The notes: generated by a model not told the origin, from the letters alone. DNA of 64,000 nucleotides from Homarus americanus (GCF_018991925.1 NW_024735554.1:2080512-2144511), one strand, 5' to 3'. Positions 12,306-23,865 are shown, numbered from the stretch's first letter. A program made the numbers and translations.

Positions 12306-12434
12306 ATTGGTGCTAAAGTTAACCCCACAGGTGTAAAGATCACATCCAGCAGACACTTGGCTTCTCACTCATATTACAGTCTATCTGGTTAGCTATCGAT
12401 CTACCTCTGTATCTCACTTAGTCTAAATACTTTG

Positions 12435-12436
<2 letters not shown>

Positions 12437-12467
<31 letters not shown>

Positions 12468-12582
12468 TGATCATTTATATATGTGTGTGTGTGTGTGTAT
12501 GTGTGTGTGTGTGTGCGTGTGTGTGTGTGCGCGCGCAACAAGCCATTATCATAAGTGAAGTTGTGTATCACCTGCTCGTCAC

Positions 12583-12655
<73 letters not shown>
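12437..12655. repeat. (TCTA)n, (GT)n and (GA)n microsatellites
   Basis: Three simple repeats in succession: TCTA at 12437-12466, GT at about 12481-12535, and GA at about 12588-12654. Confidence 0.95.
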
Positions 12656-12657
<2 letters not shown>

Positions 12658-12659
12658 CA

Positions 12660-13010
12660 TAGGATGGTCCGAGTTTGAAGGGTCATCAATCGGTCACGGA
12701 TCGTCTGAAATGTCCGGAAAAGTGGTCTAGGAAGGTCACAATAGGTCCTTTTACTAGTTATAAATGGTCTTAGTAGGTCCTGTTACTAGTTATGAATGGT
12801 CTTAGTAGGCCAGTGATAGTCAGGGGAGATGTAGAGGGGTGTTCAGAATGGTCCGAGAGAGACAGACCAGGGAGGTACGAAGTGGTCTAGGTAGGTCCAG
12901 AGTGGTCTAGAAAGGTCTGTAGTGTGCGGGAAGGGTCTGGGAGTGGTCTAGGAGGCTCTGAGAGTGGGCGGGGAGGGTATGAGAGTGGGCGGGGAATGGG
13001 CGGGGCGGTA
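12660..13010. repeat. Degenerate GGTCTAGGAAGGTC repeats with GC-box cluster
   Basis: A diverged 15-20 bp unit (AGTGGTCTAGGTAGGTCC type) covers 12660-12960. At about 12965-13008 there are three GGGCGGGG GC-boxes within 45 bp, which could be promoter-like, but the same words arise from the repeat itself. Confidence 0.5.
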
Positions 13011-13334
13011 ATAGACCTGGTCACCCAATACCGACTGATACCTCGGAATTTGGCGGTGTGGTCTGTGCCCCGAGAGTGTATTGTGAGACGCGGCCCACCC
13101 CCCTTCCCTCCTTTACCTCACCCTCCTACACCCATCCTCCTTTTGCTTACCCTATACATAACCCCTTCTATTTTACAGCTTGCCCACCCACCCACCAAAA
13201 CTCCACCCACTCCACCACCTCTTCTCCCTCTCTCTCTTCTCTCTCTCTCTCTCTCTCTCTCTCATATCTCGGTTCCGCTAGGACATATGGATGACAACTT
13301 CATTCCCACCACAGCCAGGTGTTGTTCTTGTCCC

Positions 13335-13590
13335 GGTGGTGATGGTGATAGTGGTGTTGAGAGTAGTGTTGGTGGTGATGCTGGTTGTGGTGTTGAGAGT
13401 AGTGTTGGTGGTGATGCTGATAGTGGTGTTGAGAGTAGTGTTGGTGGTGATGCTGGTTGTGGTGATGCTGGTTGTGGTGTTGAGAGTAGTGTTGGTGGTG
13501 ATGCTGGTGTGGTGTTGAGAGTAGTGTTGGTGGTGATGCTGGTTGTGGTGTTGAGAGTAGTGTTGGTGGTGATGCTGGTTGTGTGGTGTT
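13335..13590. repeat. GGTGGTGATGCTGGTTGTGG minisatellite
   Basis: Seven or so copies of a ~36-bp unit (GGTGGTGATGCTGGTTGTGG plus TGTTGAGAGTAGTGTT). Because 36 is divisible by three, long frames open in several registers. They are not listed as genes. Confidence 0.9.
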
Positions 13591-13689
13591 GGTCGAGGGT
13601 TCATTTACCCCTCAAGAGCGGGTCCACACGATCTGCTACCTCAGCCTCGTAGCCTCACCACTATCCACTCTCTCTCTCTCCTCAGCTCA

Positions 13690-14010
13690 CCTCAGGGTAC
13701 CAATATGTTCTCCCTCCCTTACACCCCCTTCCTCCCCCTACCTTGTTCCTCCCCTCCCTTACACCCCCTTCCTCCCCTACCTTGTTCCTCCCTCTCCCCT
13801 ACACCCCTTCCTCCCCTATCTTGTTCCTCCCTCCCCTCTACACCCCTTCCTCCCCTATCTTGTTCCTCCCTCTCCACACCCCCCTTCCTCCCCTATCTTG
13901 TTCCTCCCTCTCCCCTACACCCCCTTCCTCCCCCACCTGCCCTGTTCCTCCCTCACCCCTTCCTCCCCCTACCTTGTTCCCTCCCTGTACACATATTTCC
14001 TCCTGTAGGT
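13690..14010. repeat. C-rich ~37-bp minisatellite
   Basis: About eight copies of a unit containing CTACACCCCTTCCTCCCC and TATCTTGTTCCTCCCTC. The strand is almost purely pyrimidine. Confidence 0.88.
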
Positions 14011-14044
14011 GGTCCAACCCTCCTTAGGTACCTTCAGGAGTTTC

Positions 14045-14610
14045 CCCGTTAGGTCCCCCCTCACCCTCCAGGTCCCCCTCACCCTCCAGGTCCCCCTCAC
14101 CCTCCAGGTCCCCCCACCTCCAGGTCCCTCACCCTACAGGTCCCCCCACCCTACAGGTCCCTCCTCACCCTACAGGTCCCCTCACCTCCAGGTCCCTCAC
14201 CCTACAGGTCCCCACCCTGGTCCCCCTCACCTTCAGGTCCCCTCACCCTCCAGGTCCCCTCACCCTACAGGTCCCCCACCCCATCAGGTCCCCCTCACCC
14301 TCCAGGTCCCCCTCACCCTCCAAGTCCCCCCTCAACCTCCAGGTCCCCCTCACCCTCCAGGTCCCCCTCACCCTCCAGGTCCCCTCACCATCCAGGTCCC
14401 CCTCACCCTCCAGGTCCCCCCACCCTACAGGTCCCCACCCCCCAGGTCGCCTCACCCTCCAGGTACCCCCCACCCTCCAGGTCCCCTCACCCTCCAGGTC
14501 CCTCACCCTCCAGGTCCCTCACCCTCCAGGCCCCTCACCCTCCAGGTCCCCCTCACCCTCCAGGTTCCCCACCCTCTGGGTCCCTCACCCTCCAGCTCAA
14601 GTCACCTCAC
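14045..14610. repeat. 18-bp CCCTCACCCTCCAGGTCC minisatellite
   Basis: About thirty copies of CCCTCACCCTCCAGGTCC with small length variants. Each unit reads like a 3' splice site (pyrimidine run, then CAG|GT), and the array sits directly upstream of the exon-like island at 14687. Confidence 0.93.
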
Positions 14611-14686
14611 CCTCTGCACTCCAGATCCTCAGCACATCTCTTCCCCCAGGTCCCCCACCCTCCCTCCCCAGGTCCCCCTCCCCCAG

Positions 14687-14747
14687 CAGAGTAAGAGAGC
14701 CTGGCGGGCAGTATCAGGTCTCAGCGCGTCTTGCCCACCCTGTCAAG
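14687..14747 (+). other. Exon-like island, product unknown
   Basis: A 61-bp island has a pyrimidine tract ending CCTCCCCCAG on its left and TGTCAAG|GTAACC on its right. It is open in one frame, reading QSKRAWRAVSGLSASCPPCQ. I do not recognise it. The flanking minisatellite by itself yields many acceptor-like words, so this may be chance. Confidence 0.2.
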
Positions 14748-14785
14748 GTAACCACGGGGGAAGTGGAGTCGAGTCTTGAGGTTGG

Positions 14786-14820
14786 CCGCAGGTGAGGTCA
14801 CGTTACCGCCTCACCTGCGG
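14786..14820. repeat. 12-bp perfect inverted repeat (hairpin)
   Basis: CCGCAGGTGAGG (14786-14797) and CCTCACCTGCGG (14809-14820) are perfect inverted repeats with an 11-nt loop. Each arm reads CAG|GTGAGG, a good 5' splice site, on its own strand. A (TC)n run follows at 14952-14992. Confidence 0.8.
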
Positions 14821-14963
14821 TAGACGACGGAGGCTGCGGCTGTGTGGGAGGAGGAGACCACACCACCACCCCGCACCTTCTCCTCTTCCTCCTCCCGCAG
14901 TTCAATGGTGTCTCCTGCACCTTCAGGATATCTGTCTCTGTTCGTTTCTCTATATGTGTGTAC

Positions 14964-14994
<31 letters not shown>

Positions 14995-15179
14995 TGACGT
15001 ATTAGGTATGGTGTTGGGGCATTTCTTCACAATCACAATTCAATGCAGAAAAAAAAAGTTCCCTGACAACAACCAACATTAACACCGCTGCCAACACAGA
15101 CTTCCAGCACTGATCACGTCACACCTCAGTTGCCGCCTTCACTTCCAGGTACCAGACTAGACAACCCTTCAACACCCTG

Positions 15180-15412
15180 GGAGGTTAGGTTAGGTTAAGG
15201 TTAGGTTAGGTTAGGTTAGGGGTGAGGTGGGGTGAGTTAGAAGTTAGGGTGAGGTGGGGTGAGGTTAGGTTAAGGGTGAGGTGAGGTTTGGTTAGGTTAG
15301 GGTGAGGTGGAGGTGGGGTTGGTTAGGTGAGGAGGTTTGGTAGGGTGAGGAGGTTTGGTTAGGCGAGGTGGGGTGAGGTGAGGTTTGGTTAGGTTAGGGT
15401 TGGGTTAGCGTT
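15180..15412. repeat. Degenerate TTAGG/TGAGG array
   Basis: GGTTAGGTTAGGTTA runs mixed with GGTGAGGTGGGGTGAG and GGTTTGGTTAGG variants over about 230 bp. This is interstitial telomere-type sequence. Confidence 0.85.
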
Positions 15413-15689
15413 AAAGTAGTTATTCTTAAGGAGAACTAAGCAAGGGACAAATATTTGGCAAGGGGTCGACGGGAATGGAGGGAGGGGGGGAGGAGGAATG
15501 AGAGGGAGGAGAGGAAATGGGAGGAGGAAGGGGCTGACAACAAAGGTCTATACATGCTTCCTGCGCCATTATTACAAAAACACCAATAAGATAAGAACTA
15601 CACCACAACTATGATAAAGAGGCGCGTACTACTGCACCATAACGGACACATATAAACGGTCACTAATACAATACACAGACGTGACAGAC

Positions 15690-15743
15690 AGACAGAGATA
15701 TATATGACGACAGACAGACAGATAGACAGACAGATAGACAGGC

Positions 15744-15780
<37 letters not shown>

Positions 15781-15803
15781 GGCAGGCAGATAGACAGACA
15801 GGC

Positions 15804-15849
<46 letters not shown>

Positions 15850-15921
15850 GCAGATAGATAGACAGACAGAGACAGACAGACAGAGACAGGCAGGCAGAGA
15901 TAGACAGACAGGCAGATAGGA

Positions 15922-15960
<39 letters not shown>

Positions 15961-16018
15961 GCAGAGATAGACAGGAGGACAGACAGACAGAGACAGGCAG
16001 ACAGACAGGCAGACAGGC

Positions 16019-16049
<31 letters not shown>

Positions 16050-16470
16050 GACAGGCAGGCAGATAGACAGACAGGCAGATTGCAGCATTTAGACAGACAG
16101 ACAGATGACAGACAGAGTATTAAAAGGGCAGATAGACAGACAGACACACGTATAAAAAGATAGACAGACACACAGACAGACATATAAAAGGACACATAGA
16201 TACACAGGGACACACAGACATGCTAGACAGACAGACAGACAGACAGACAGGCAGACAGACAGACAGACAGACACACGTATAAAAAGATAGACAGACACAC
16301 AGACAGACATATAAAAGGACACATAGATACACAGGGACACACAGACATGCTAGACAGACAGACAGACAGACAGACAGATAAGATAGATACAGGGACGAGA
16401 GAGAGGTAACCAGGCAGAGGGAAGACAGACAGACAAAAAACAGAGACAGACAGACAGACAGACAGGGAGG
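15690..16470. repeat. (GACA)n/(GATA)n array with internal duplication
   Basis: About 780 bp of GACA repeats with GATA and GGCA variants. Within it, a ~115-bp segment of distinct sequence (CACACGTATAAAAAGATAG, ACATATAAAAGGACACATAG, CAGGGACACACAGACATGC) occurs twice, at about 16142-16240 and 16270-16360, so the array contains a larger tandem duplication. Confidence 0.93.
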
Positions 16471-16599
16471 TGAATAAATCAAACCTGTGTTGTGTAAGGA
16501 AGTGCCGGGGAGGGGGGGGGGCGAGGGAGGGGTGGAGGGGGGGCGAGGGAGGGGGGGAGGGGGTGAGGAGGGAGAGGGCGTCAGAGATAGTCTGGTAAC

Positions 16600-17775
16600 A
16601 CACAGTACTCTCTCCCCACCTCTCCACTGCCACCCCCTACCTCCACCACCCCCCACCCTCTCCATCACACCCCTACCCTCCACCACACCCCCACCCTCCA
16701 CACCCCCCTACCCTCCACCACACCCCCACCCTCTCCATCACACCCCCCCACCTCCACCACACCCCCCCTACCCTCCATCACACCCCCCTACCTCTCCAAT
16801 ACACCCCCTACCCTCCACCACACCTCCTACCTCTCCATCACACCCCTACCTCTCCATCACACCCCTACCCTCTCCACACCCCTCACCCTCCACCACACCC
16901 TCCCACCCTCCATCACACCCCTACCCTCCACCACACCCCCTACCCTCTCCATCACACCCCCTACCTCCATCACACCCCCACCTCCACCACACCCTCCTCT
17001 CCCATCACACCCCTACCCTCTCCACCACACCCCTACCCTCCACCACACCCCCTACCTCCACCACACCCCTCTACCTTCCACCACCTACCCCACTCCAACC
17101 CCACACCCCACCTCCACCCACCCCCACCCTCCACACCCCACCCTCCACCACCCCACCCCTCCACCACACCCCTCCATCACACCCCCACCTCCATCACACC
17201 CCTACCCTCTCCACCACACCCCTACCCTCCATCACACCCCTACCCTCTCCACCACACCCCCACCCCTCCACCACACCCCACCCCCCTCCACCACACCCCC
17301 ACCCTCCTCCACAACCCCACCCTCCACCACACCCCCACCCTCCACCACCCTCCCCACCCTCTCCACACCCCCACCTCTCCATCACACCCCCACCCCCTCC
17401 ACACACCCCCTCCCTCTCCATCACACCCCACCCCTCTCCGCCACACCCCCCTACCCTCTCCACCCCCTACCCCTTCCACCACACCCCCCACCCCCTCTCC
17501 ACCACCACCCCACCCTCCACCACCCCTACCCTCCACCACACCCCCCACCCCTCTCCACCACACCCCCTACCCTCTCTCCACACCCCCCACCCCTCTCTCC
17601 ACACACCCCACCCTCTCCACCACCCCCCACCCTCCACCACACCCCTACCCTCCACAACACCCTACCCTCTCCACCACCCCTACCCTCTCCACCACACCCC
17701 CCACCCCTCTCCGCCACCCCCACCCCTCTCCACCACCCCCCTACCCTCTCCCCACCACACCCTACCCTCTCCTGG
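16600..17775. repeat. C-rich minisatellite (CTACCCTCCACCACACCCC)
   Basis: About 1.2 kb of a short unit of ~15-21 bp, CTACCCTCCACCACACCCC with CTCTCCATCACACC variants, preceded by a G-rich block at 16500-16575. One strand is nearly free of G. It opens a 441-codon Pro/His/Ser frame that has no protein character. Confidence 0.95.
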
Positions 17776-18005
17776 GTATATCTTCCCATTGTACCGTTGT
17801 TTCACCAACTAATTACTTGTTCCTCTGTTAATTACATCCCAGGTACTAATAACACCTAACCTAACCTAACCAAGCCCAACTGAACCGACACCTAACCTAA
17901 CTTAACATAACCAGTCCTACAAGCCCTCTCTCTCCCCACCCCCCCCAAGTCAATGTCTGTCAGGCTTGTTGTCAGGGATGCTTACTTGGTTGTTAGGTTA
18001 GGTTT

Positions 18006-19857
18006 GGTTACATAAGAACATAAGAAAATAAGGAGTTCGCAAAGGCCGGTTGGCCTGTGCATGGCAGCTCCTGTCGAGAGTTACTACCACTCTCTATCAT
18101 CCATGAATCTATCCAGCCTCCTTTTGAAACTTTCCAGCGTTCCAACACTTACTACAAAGTTGCTAAGCTTGTTCCACTCGTCCACCATCCCTATTTGTGA
18201 ACCAGTTTCTTCCTATCTCCTCCTAAACCTAAACATATCCAACTTGAATCCGTTGCTCCGAGTCCTATCCTGCTCGTATATTATAAGAACTTTATCTATA
18301 TCACCTTTATTGATTCCTTTCACCCACTTTAAATACTTCTATCATATCTCGCACTCTTCGTCTTTCTAGGAATGCAAGTTAAGTTTCTTTAACCTATCCT
18401 GATGTGGAAGGTTTCTCTAAGTCCCGAATCATTTTTATCATTCTTCGCTGCACCGCCTATAGTGAATTTAGATATCCATTCTATAATAGGGGCACCAGAA
18501 CTGAACCGCATAATCGAGGTGCGGCCTGACTAGCGCAAGATATAGTTGCAATAAGACCTCTGCACTCTTGTTACTACACTTCTAGATATAAAACCCAATA
18601 CTCTGTTTGCCTTATTTCGAACATTAACGCACTGTTTTTAGGCCAGGTCCGGGCTTACAAGTACCCCAGGTCTCTTTCACAAGTCGACTTCTCTAGGTTG
18701 ATGTTGTTAAGGCTGTATACATTATCAGTATTTGTTCTTCCAATATTAAGTACGCTGCACTTGCTGGTGTTGAATTTCATTTGTCATTTTTCAGACCACC
18801 CTGCAGTTTATTTAGATCCTCCTGTAATGCATTTGCATCCTGCCCTGAATTAATCTGCCGCCCTATTTTGGTGTCATCCAAACTTGCTTATGTCACTGTT
18901 GATCCCAGTATCTAGATCGTTTATGTAGATTATGAAAGAGTGGGCCTAGTACTGACCCTGGGGAACCCCACTGGTTACACGGCCCCACTCAGATTTAACA
19001 CCATCTACGCTGACCCTCTGCATTCTATCGGTGAGCCATGCTTTTATCCAATTTAAAACTTTCCCTCGATACCATGAGCCTTAACTTTCTCAGAAGCCTC
19101 TGATGCGGTACTCTGTCAAATGCTTTGCTAAAGTCTAAGTAAATAACATCGTAATTTTCGTCATTATCTACTACCTCGAAGACTTTCCTAAAAACGTCAG
19201 CAGATTTGTTAGACAAGATTTTCCCTTAAACCCATGTTGAGTCGTAGATTAATTTGCTTTTTTCAGATGCAATCGATGCTATCTGCTATAATTGATTCAA
19301 GAAATTTTCCCACTACAGACGTCAAACTGATCGGTCGGTAATTTGCTGATGCTCTGTCTCCCTTTTTGAATATGGGTACTATGCCTGTTTCCACAAGTCT
19401 GGCACAACTCCGTGTCTAATGATTTTGTAACAGATTTAGGGTCCGCTAATCTGTCCCTACACTTTTCAAGACTCGAGGGAAATTTCATCCGGCCCTGGGG
19501 ATTTTGTCTTCTTTAGTTTATTTATCCTCTTTTCTGATAGTGATATTCTTTAATTTCTCTTCTTCTTTCCCTTAAATATCAGTTCCACCTCTGGAATTTC
19601 ATCACAAATTTTTATGTGAAACTGATAAAGTAGCTGTTCAATGCTTTGCTTATTTCTTCACTGCCATTTTATCATTCTCCCTGACTTTAAAGGCCCAACT
19701 TGTCCTTGACCTTGTCCTATATACCTGAAAATCCTTGGGATTCGCCTTGGATTCTCTTGCTATTTTGATTTCATAGTCTCTCTTTGCTTTCCTTACATTT
19801 TTCTTAACATTCCTAGATAGTTCATTATACCCATTTCTGAGCTGCTCCTCCGTCCCT
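18006..19857 (-). mobile_element. CR1-type LINE (family 1), longest copy, decayed
   Basis: Read on the minus strand from 19857, this copy starts in the endonuclease-RT linker (KAKRDYEIKIARESKANPKD, KTKSPGPDEISP) and runs through RT motif A (VIYLDFSKAFDRVPHQRL), the motif B region and the C-terminal domain to the 3' tail at 18006 (CCTTATTTTCTTATGTTCTT). Many small indels and stops break it, including damage around the GVPQGS and FADD motifs. It is flanked on both sides by TTAGG-type repeats (17858-18005 and 19858-19980), so it probably inserted into such an array. Confidence 0.92.
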
Positions 19858-19980
19858 GGGTAAGGTTTGGTTAGGATAGGGTGAGTTGGGTAAAGGATAG
19901 TTTAGGTTACATTGGGTTGGGTTGGGTTGGGTTGGGTTATATTTAAGTTAGGTTAGGTCAGGTTAGGTTAGGATAATCTT
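19858..19980. repeat. TTAGG/TTGGG array
   Basis: GGTTTGGTTAGGATAGG, then (TTGGG)n and (TTAGG)n words over 120 bp. It abuts the 5' end of the CR1 copy. Confidence 0.85.
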
Positions 19981-20284
19981 AAAGTAAACAAACTGTAGTG
20001 AGGTCATCTTACTTGAGGTGAACCAACACTCAGAAAAATACTAAAATTGCCTCCATATCTCCAAGAGACAGTGTAGGTGTACCCCAGAGCGAGGGTCTCT
20101 TGTAGCTTTTAACCCATCCCACCTGGTGTTAATGACCTGAAGGCACCAAGATTGTTCTTTAAGTATTCTCTCTCTCTACCTATACTAATGTACAATTATC
20201 CAATACTATTTTATTTACTTATTAATACATGCATACACATACAGTATACTCAAGAGGTCAGTGACATTGCCTGTATCGAGGTAT

Positions 20285-20525
20285 AAATATAGTGATGTGA
20301 CGTCACAACTCATCAAACAGACACTGATTGGTTGATAGTGTCACAACTCAATACCAAACAGACACTGATTGGTTGATGGTCCGGAGGAGATATGACGTCA
20401 ACGGCTCAAGTATTAAAATGGACAAATGATTGGTCGATCACTGTCTGTATCGGGAAAAGGAGGCGGAGCTATGACGTCACGGTTAAGATGCCAGAAAGAC
20501 CCCCAAATATAAGATTAATTCAGTC
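20285..20525 (+). promoter_or_regulatory. Promoter-like cluster of CRE and CCAAT-type sites
   Basis: Three TGACGTCA palindromes (CRE/ATF type, near 20297, 20393 and 20472), three GATTGGT words (inverted CCAAT, near 20330, 20366 and 20428) and a GGCGGAGC box lie in 180 bp. They are followed by AAATATAAG and TTCAGTC, an arthropod-initiator-like word. TATA-to-initiator spacing is shorter than usual, and no gene is visible downstream before the gap. Part of the cluster is a small tandem duplication (ACAGACACTGATTGGTTGAT twice). Confidence 0.4.
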
Positions 20526-20674
20526 TTTTCATCTCTTACACAGAAGGACAAAGACTTAAGAGTGACTTAGAGTTTCATAAATGTAAAATAATAAAACAAA
20601 TAAATAAAAGTACATCTATTGTATAACGATGTATTTACCTTTACAATACAAATAAATAAATTCCATAATCGTTC

Positions 20675-20676
<2 letters not shown>

Positions 20677-20720
<44 letters not shown>
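20677..20720. repeat. (GA)n microsatellite
   Basis: An uninterrupted GA run of about 44 bp. Confidence 0.97.
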
Positions 20721-20721
<1 letters not shown>

Positions 20722-20764
20722 AGTAAATTGTGTAAAATTGAACCATTTTCCTCACTTAACGTCA

Positions 20765-21913
20765 GGTAATGTTACTGATACTAGGTGTGCACTGATACAA
20801 GGTGTGTTACTAATACCAGGTGTGTTTACTAATACCAGGTGTGTATTAATACCAGGTGTGTTACTAATACCAGGTGTGTTACTAATACCAGGTGTGTTAC
20901 TAATAATTGGTGTAACTGATACAAGTGTTACTGATACCTAGTGTTACTAATACCAGGTGTGTTACTAATACCAGGTGTGTTACTAACAGGTGTGTTACTA
21001 CCAGGTGTGTTACTAATACCAGGTGTGTTACTGATACCAGGTGTGTTACTAATACCAGGTGTGTTACTAATACCAGGTGTGTTACTGATACCAGGTGTTA
21101 CTATCAGGTGTTACTAATACCAGGTGTGTTACAGGTGTTTACTAATACCAGGTGTGTTACTAATACCAGGTGTGTTACTAATACCAGGTGTGTTACTAAT
21201 ACCAGGTGTGTTACTAATACCAGGTGTGTTACTGATACCAGGTGTTCACTAATACCAGGTGTGTAACTGATACCAGGTGTGTTACTGATACCAGGTGTGT
21301 TACATACCAGGTGTGTTACTAATACACAGGTGTGTTACTAATACCAGGTGTGTTACTAATACCAGGTGTGTTACTAATACCAGGTGTGTTACTGATACCA
21401 GGTGTGTTACTGAATACCGGTGTGTTACTGATACCAGTGTGTTACTAATACCAGGTGTGTTACTAATACCAGGTGTGTTACTGATACCAGGTGTGTTACT
21501 AATACCAGGTGTGTTACTGATACCAGGTGTGTTACTAATACCAGGTGTGTTACTGATACCAGGTGTGTTACTAATACCAGGTGTGTTACTGATACCAGGT
21601 GTGTTACTGATACCAGGTGTTACTAATACCAGGTGTGTTACTGATACCAGGTGTGTTACTGATACCAGGTGTGTTACTAATACCGGTGTGTTACTAATAC
21701 CAGGTGTGTTAGTGATACCAGGTGTGTTACTAATACCAGGTGTGTTACTAATACCAGGTGTGTTACTAATACCAGGTGTGTTACTCATACCAGGTGTGTT
21801 ACTAATACCAGGTGTGTTACTGATACCAGGTGTGTTACTGATACCAGGTGTGTTACTGTCTATACCAGGTGTGTTACTATTACCAGGTGTGTTACTAATA
21901 CCAGGTGTGTTAT
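20765..21913. repeat. 18-bp minisatellite (CCAGGTGTGTTACTAATA), runs into the gap
   Basis: About sixty copies of CCAGGTGTGTTACTAATA / ..CTGATA over 1.15 kb, continuing up to the N run. The array is the likely cause of the assembly break. Since 18 is divisible by three, it gives long Leu-Ile-Pro-Gly-Val frames that are artefacts. Confidence 0.97.
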
Positions 21914-22013
21914 NNNNNNNNNNNNNNNNNNNNNNNNNNNNNNNNNNNNNNNNNNNNNNNNNNNNNNNNNNNNNNNNNNNNNNNNNNNNNNNNNNNNNNN
22001 NNNNNNNNNNNNN
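21914..22013. other. Assembly gap (100 N) between pieces A and B
   Basis: Exactly 100 N, a placeholder of unknown true size. The left side ends inside an 18-bp minisatellite. The right side starts exactly where the block shared with 60141 starts. Confidence 0.99.
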
Positions 22014-22295
22014 ATGTCCACAATATGGGATAAAATGTAATAAATGTGTGAATAATGCAAAAAAAAATGAAAATGAAGGTATGAAAGACAGGGGAGAGGT
22101 AGATAAGTGAGAGAGACGCAAAGTGTGGGAGAATTAGTAAATATTGAGAACGTTTGTAAGTGGAGGGCTGTGGTCGCCAACCCTCAGCTCTAACAATGGC
22201 ACCTTGATTTGCTAATGGCTCTCTTACAATCAATAAAATCAATATAAAGGCGTAAACACATAACTTAAACAGAGTGATACAGTTTACAAAATTAG

Positions 22296-22296
<1 letters not shown>

Positions 22297-22366
<70 letters not shown>
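22297..22366. repeat. (GT)n microsatellite
   Basis: About 70 bp of GT. The counterpart in copy 2 (60418-60514) is about 97 bp, so the allele lengths differ. Confidence 0.97.
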
Positions 22367-22370
<4 letters not shown>

Positions 22371-22714
22371 ACCTCAATTCCCTCATTGACATATTCTCAA
22401 GGATTCGTAAGTCGTCATATGAAAACAAATCCTAATATTCATGATCTTTCTATACAACATGGAAAAAAAAAACATCATTCATCCTGGGGAAACAAAAAGT
22501 TAACTATTTACATCTTCGTTCACCCTTGAAAAAAAAAATCAGTGTATATAGGTCCAACTTCGTAAACCGTATACAGGTGTGTGTGAGGGTGATGGCCGGA
22601 ATACACAGGTAGGTACAGGTAGGTACAGGTAGGTAGGTTAGGTACTAGATAGGTAATATTCCTACCTGAGCAGCATGGTAATGTTATGGTGAAAGTTTTT
22701 ACCTGTCAAACCCA

Positions 22715-22751
<37 letters not shown>

Positions 22752-22899
22752 TCTCTGTCTCGCTGTCTATCACGGCCACCCATTGCAAACACCCAACCAA
22801 AGCCACCAAGGTCACTCATTAAAGCCACTCACCCAACCACCCAAGCCACCCATCCACTCTCAGTCAAATAATTCATAATGCCTGATAAGTCTTACACAG

Positions 22900-23455
22900 A
22901 AGTATACATACCCTGACACACAGTATACATACCCTGGCACACAGTATACATACCCTGACACAGTATACATACCCTGACACACAGTATACATACCCTGACA
23001 CACAGTATACATACCCTGACACACAGTATACATACCCTGACACACAGTATACATACCCTGACACACAGTATACATACCCTGGCACACAGTATACATACCC
23101 TGACACACAGTATATACCCTGGCACACAGTATACATATTCTGGCACACAGTATACATATTCTGGCACACAGTATACATACCCTGACACACAGTATACATA
23201 ATTCTACACACAGTATACATGTTCCTGGACACATATATACATACCCTGACACAGTATACATAATTTGACACATTGTGCATACCCTGACACACAGTATACA
23301 TACCCTGACACACAGTATACATACCCTGACACACAGTATACATACCCTGACACACAGTATACATACCCTGACACACAGTATACATACCCTGACACACAGT
23401 ATACATACCCTGACACACAGTATACATACCCTGACACACAGTATACATACCCTTG
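22900..23455. repeat. 21-bp minisatellite (CAGTATACATACCCTGACAC)
   Basis: About 26 copies of the 21-bp unit CAGTATACATACCCTGACAC+A, with GGCACA variants and a decayed middle (23190-23275). On the minus strand each unit reads GGGTATGTATACTG, which matches the donor of Mitf exon 3 (GGTATGTATACTG). A (TC)n run lies at 22713-22762. Confidence 0.96.
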
Positions 23456-23714
23456 GACTCGTGCTGGTGCCAAATCCACCTTTTCAAGTCACATTATTTT
23501 TTATCCAGTTATCGGACAAAACTTTCGGACAAAATTCGTTCAGTAAAATTTTTTGTATATAGTTTTTCATCTGACAGTTCGATAAGTATTTAATGAGTCG
23601 TGTGATAGTTGAGTGTTGTTTGTTTTGTCCAATAATTAGTATAAGTTACCGTACTAAGGAGTATTGGTTTAATGTGTGTTTACAGGTTATTACTCATTAT
23701 GGCCAAAGATTAAC

Positions 23715-23865
23715 CCTCTCTCTCTCTCTCTCCTTCCATCTCTCTCTCTCTCCCTCCGTCTCTTCTTCTCTTCCTCTCTCCCTCCCTCTCTCTTCCTCTC
23801 TCCCTCCCTCCTTCTCCTTTCCTCCCCCCCTTGCCTCCCTTCCCTCCCTTCCCTGCACTTGGGGG
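23715..23865. repeat. CT-rich pyrimidine tract
   Basis: About 150 bp of CTCTC, CCTCC and CTTCC. It lies in Mitf intron 3, where on the transcribed (minus) strand it is a purine tract. Confidence 0.9.

Noticed and set aside
12924..13652. 242-codon plus-strand frame as a gene
   Set aside because: Only about 30 codons (13008-13085) look protein-like; the rest is GC-box repeat, C-rich and TC-rich tract and the GGTGGTGAT minisatellite. The short island is kept only as a question in the findings.
16487..17812. 441-codon Pro/His/Ser open frame
   Set aside because: It is entirely the CTACCCTCCACCACACCCC minisatellite. No start context, domain or splice support; frames are open because stops are rare in nearly G-free C-rich DNA.
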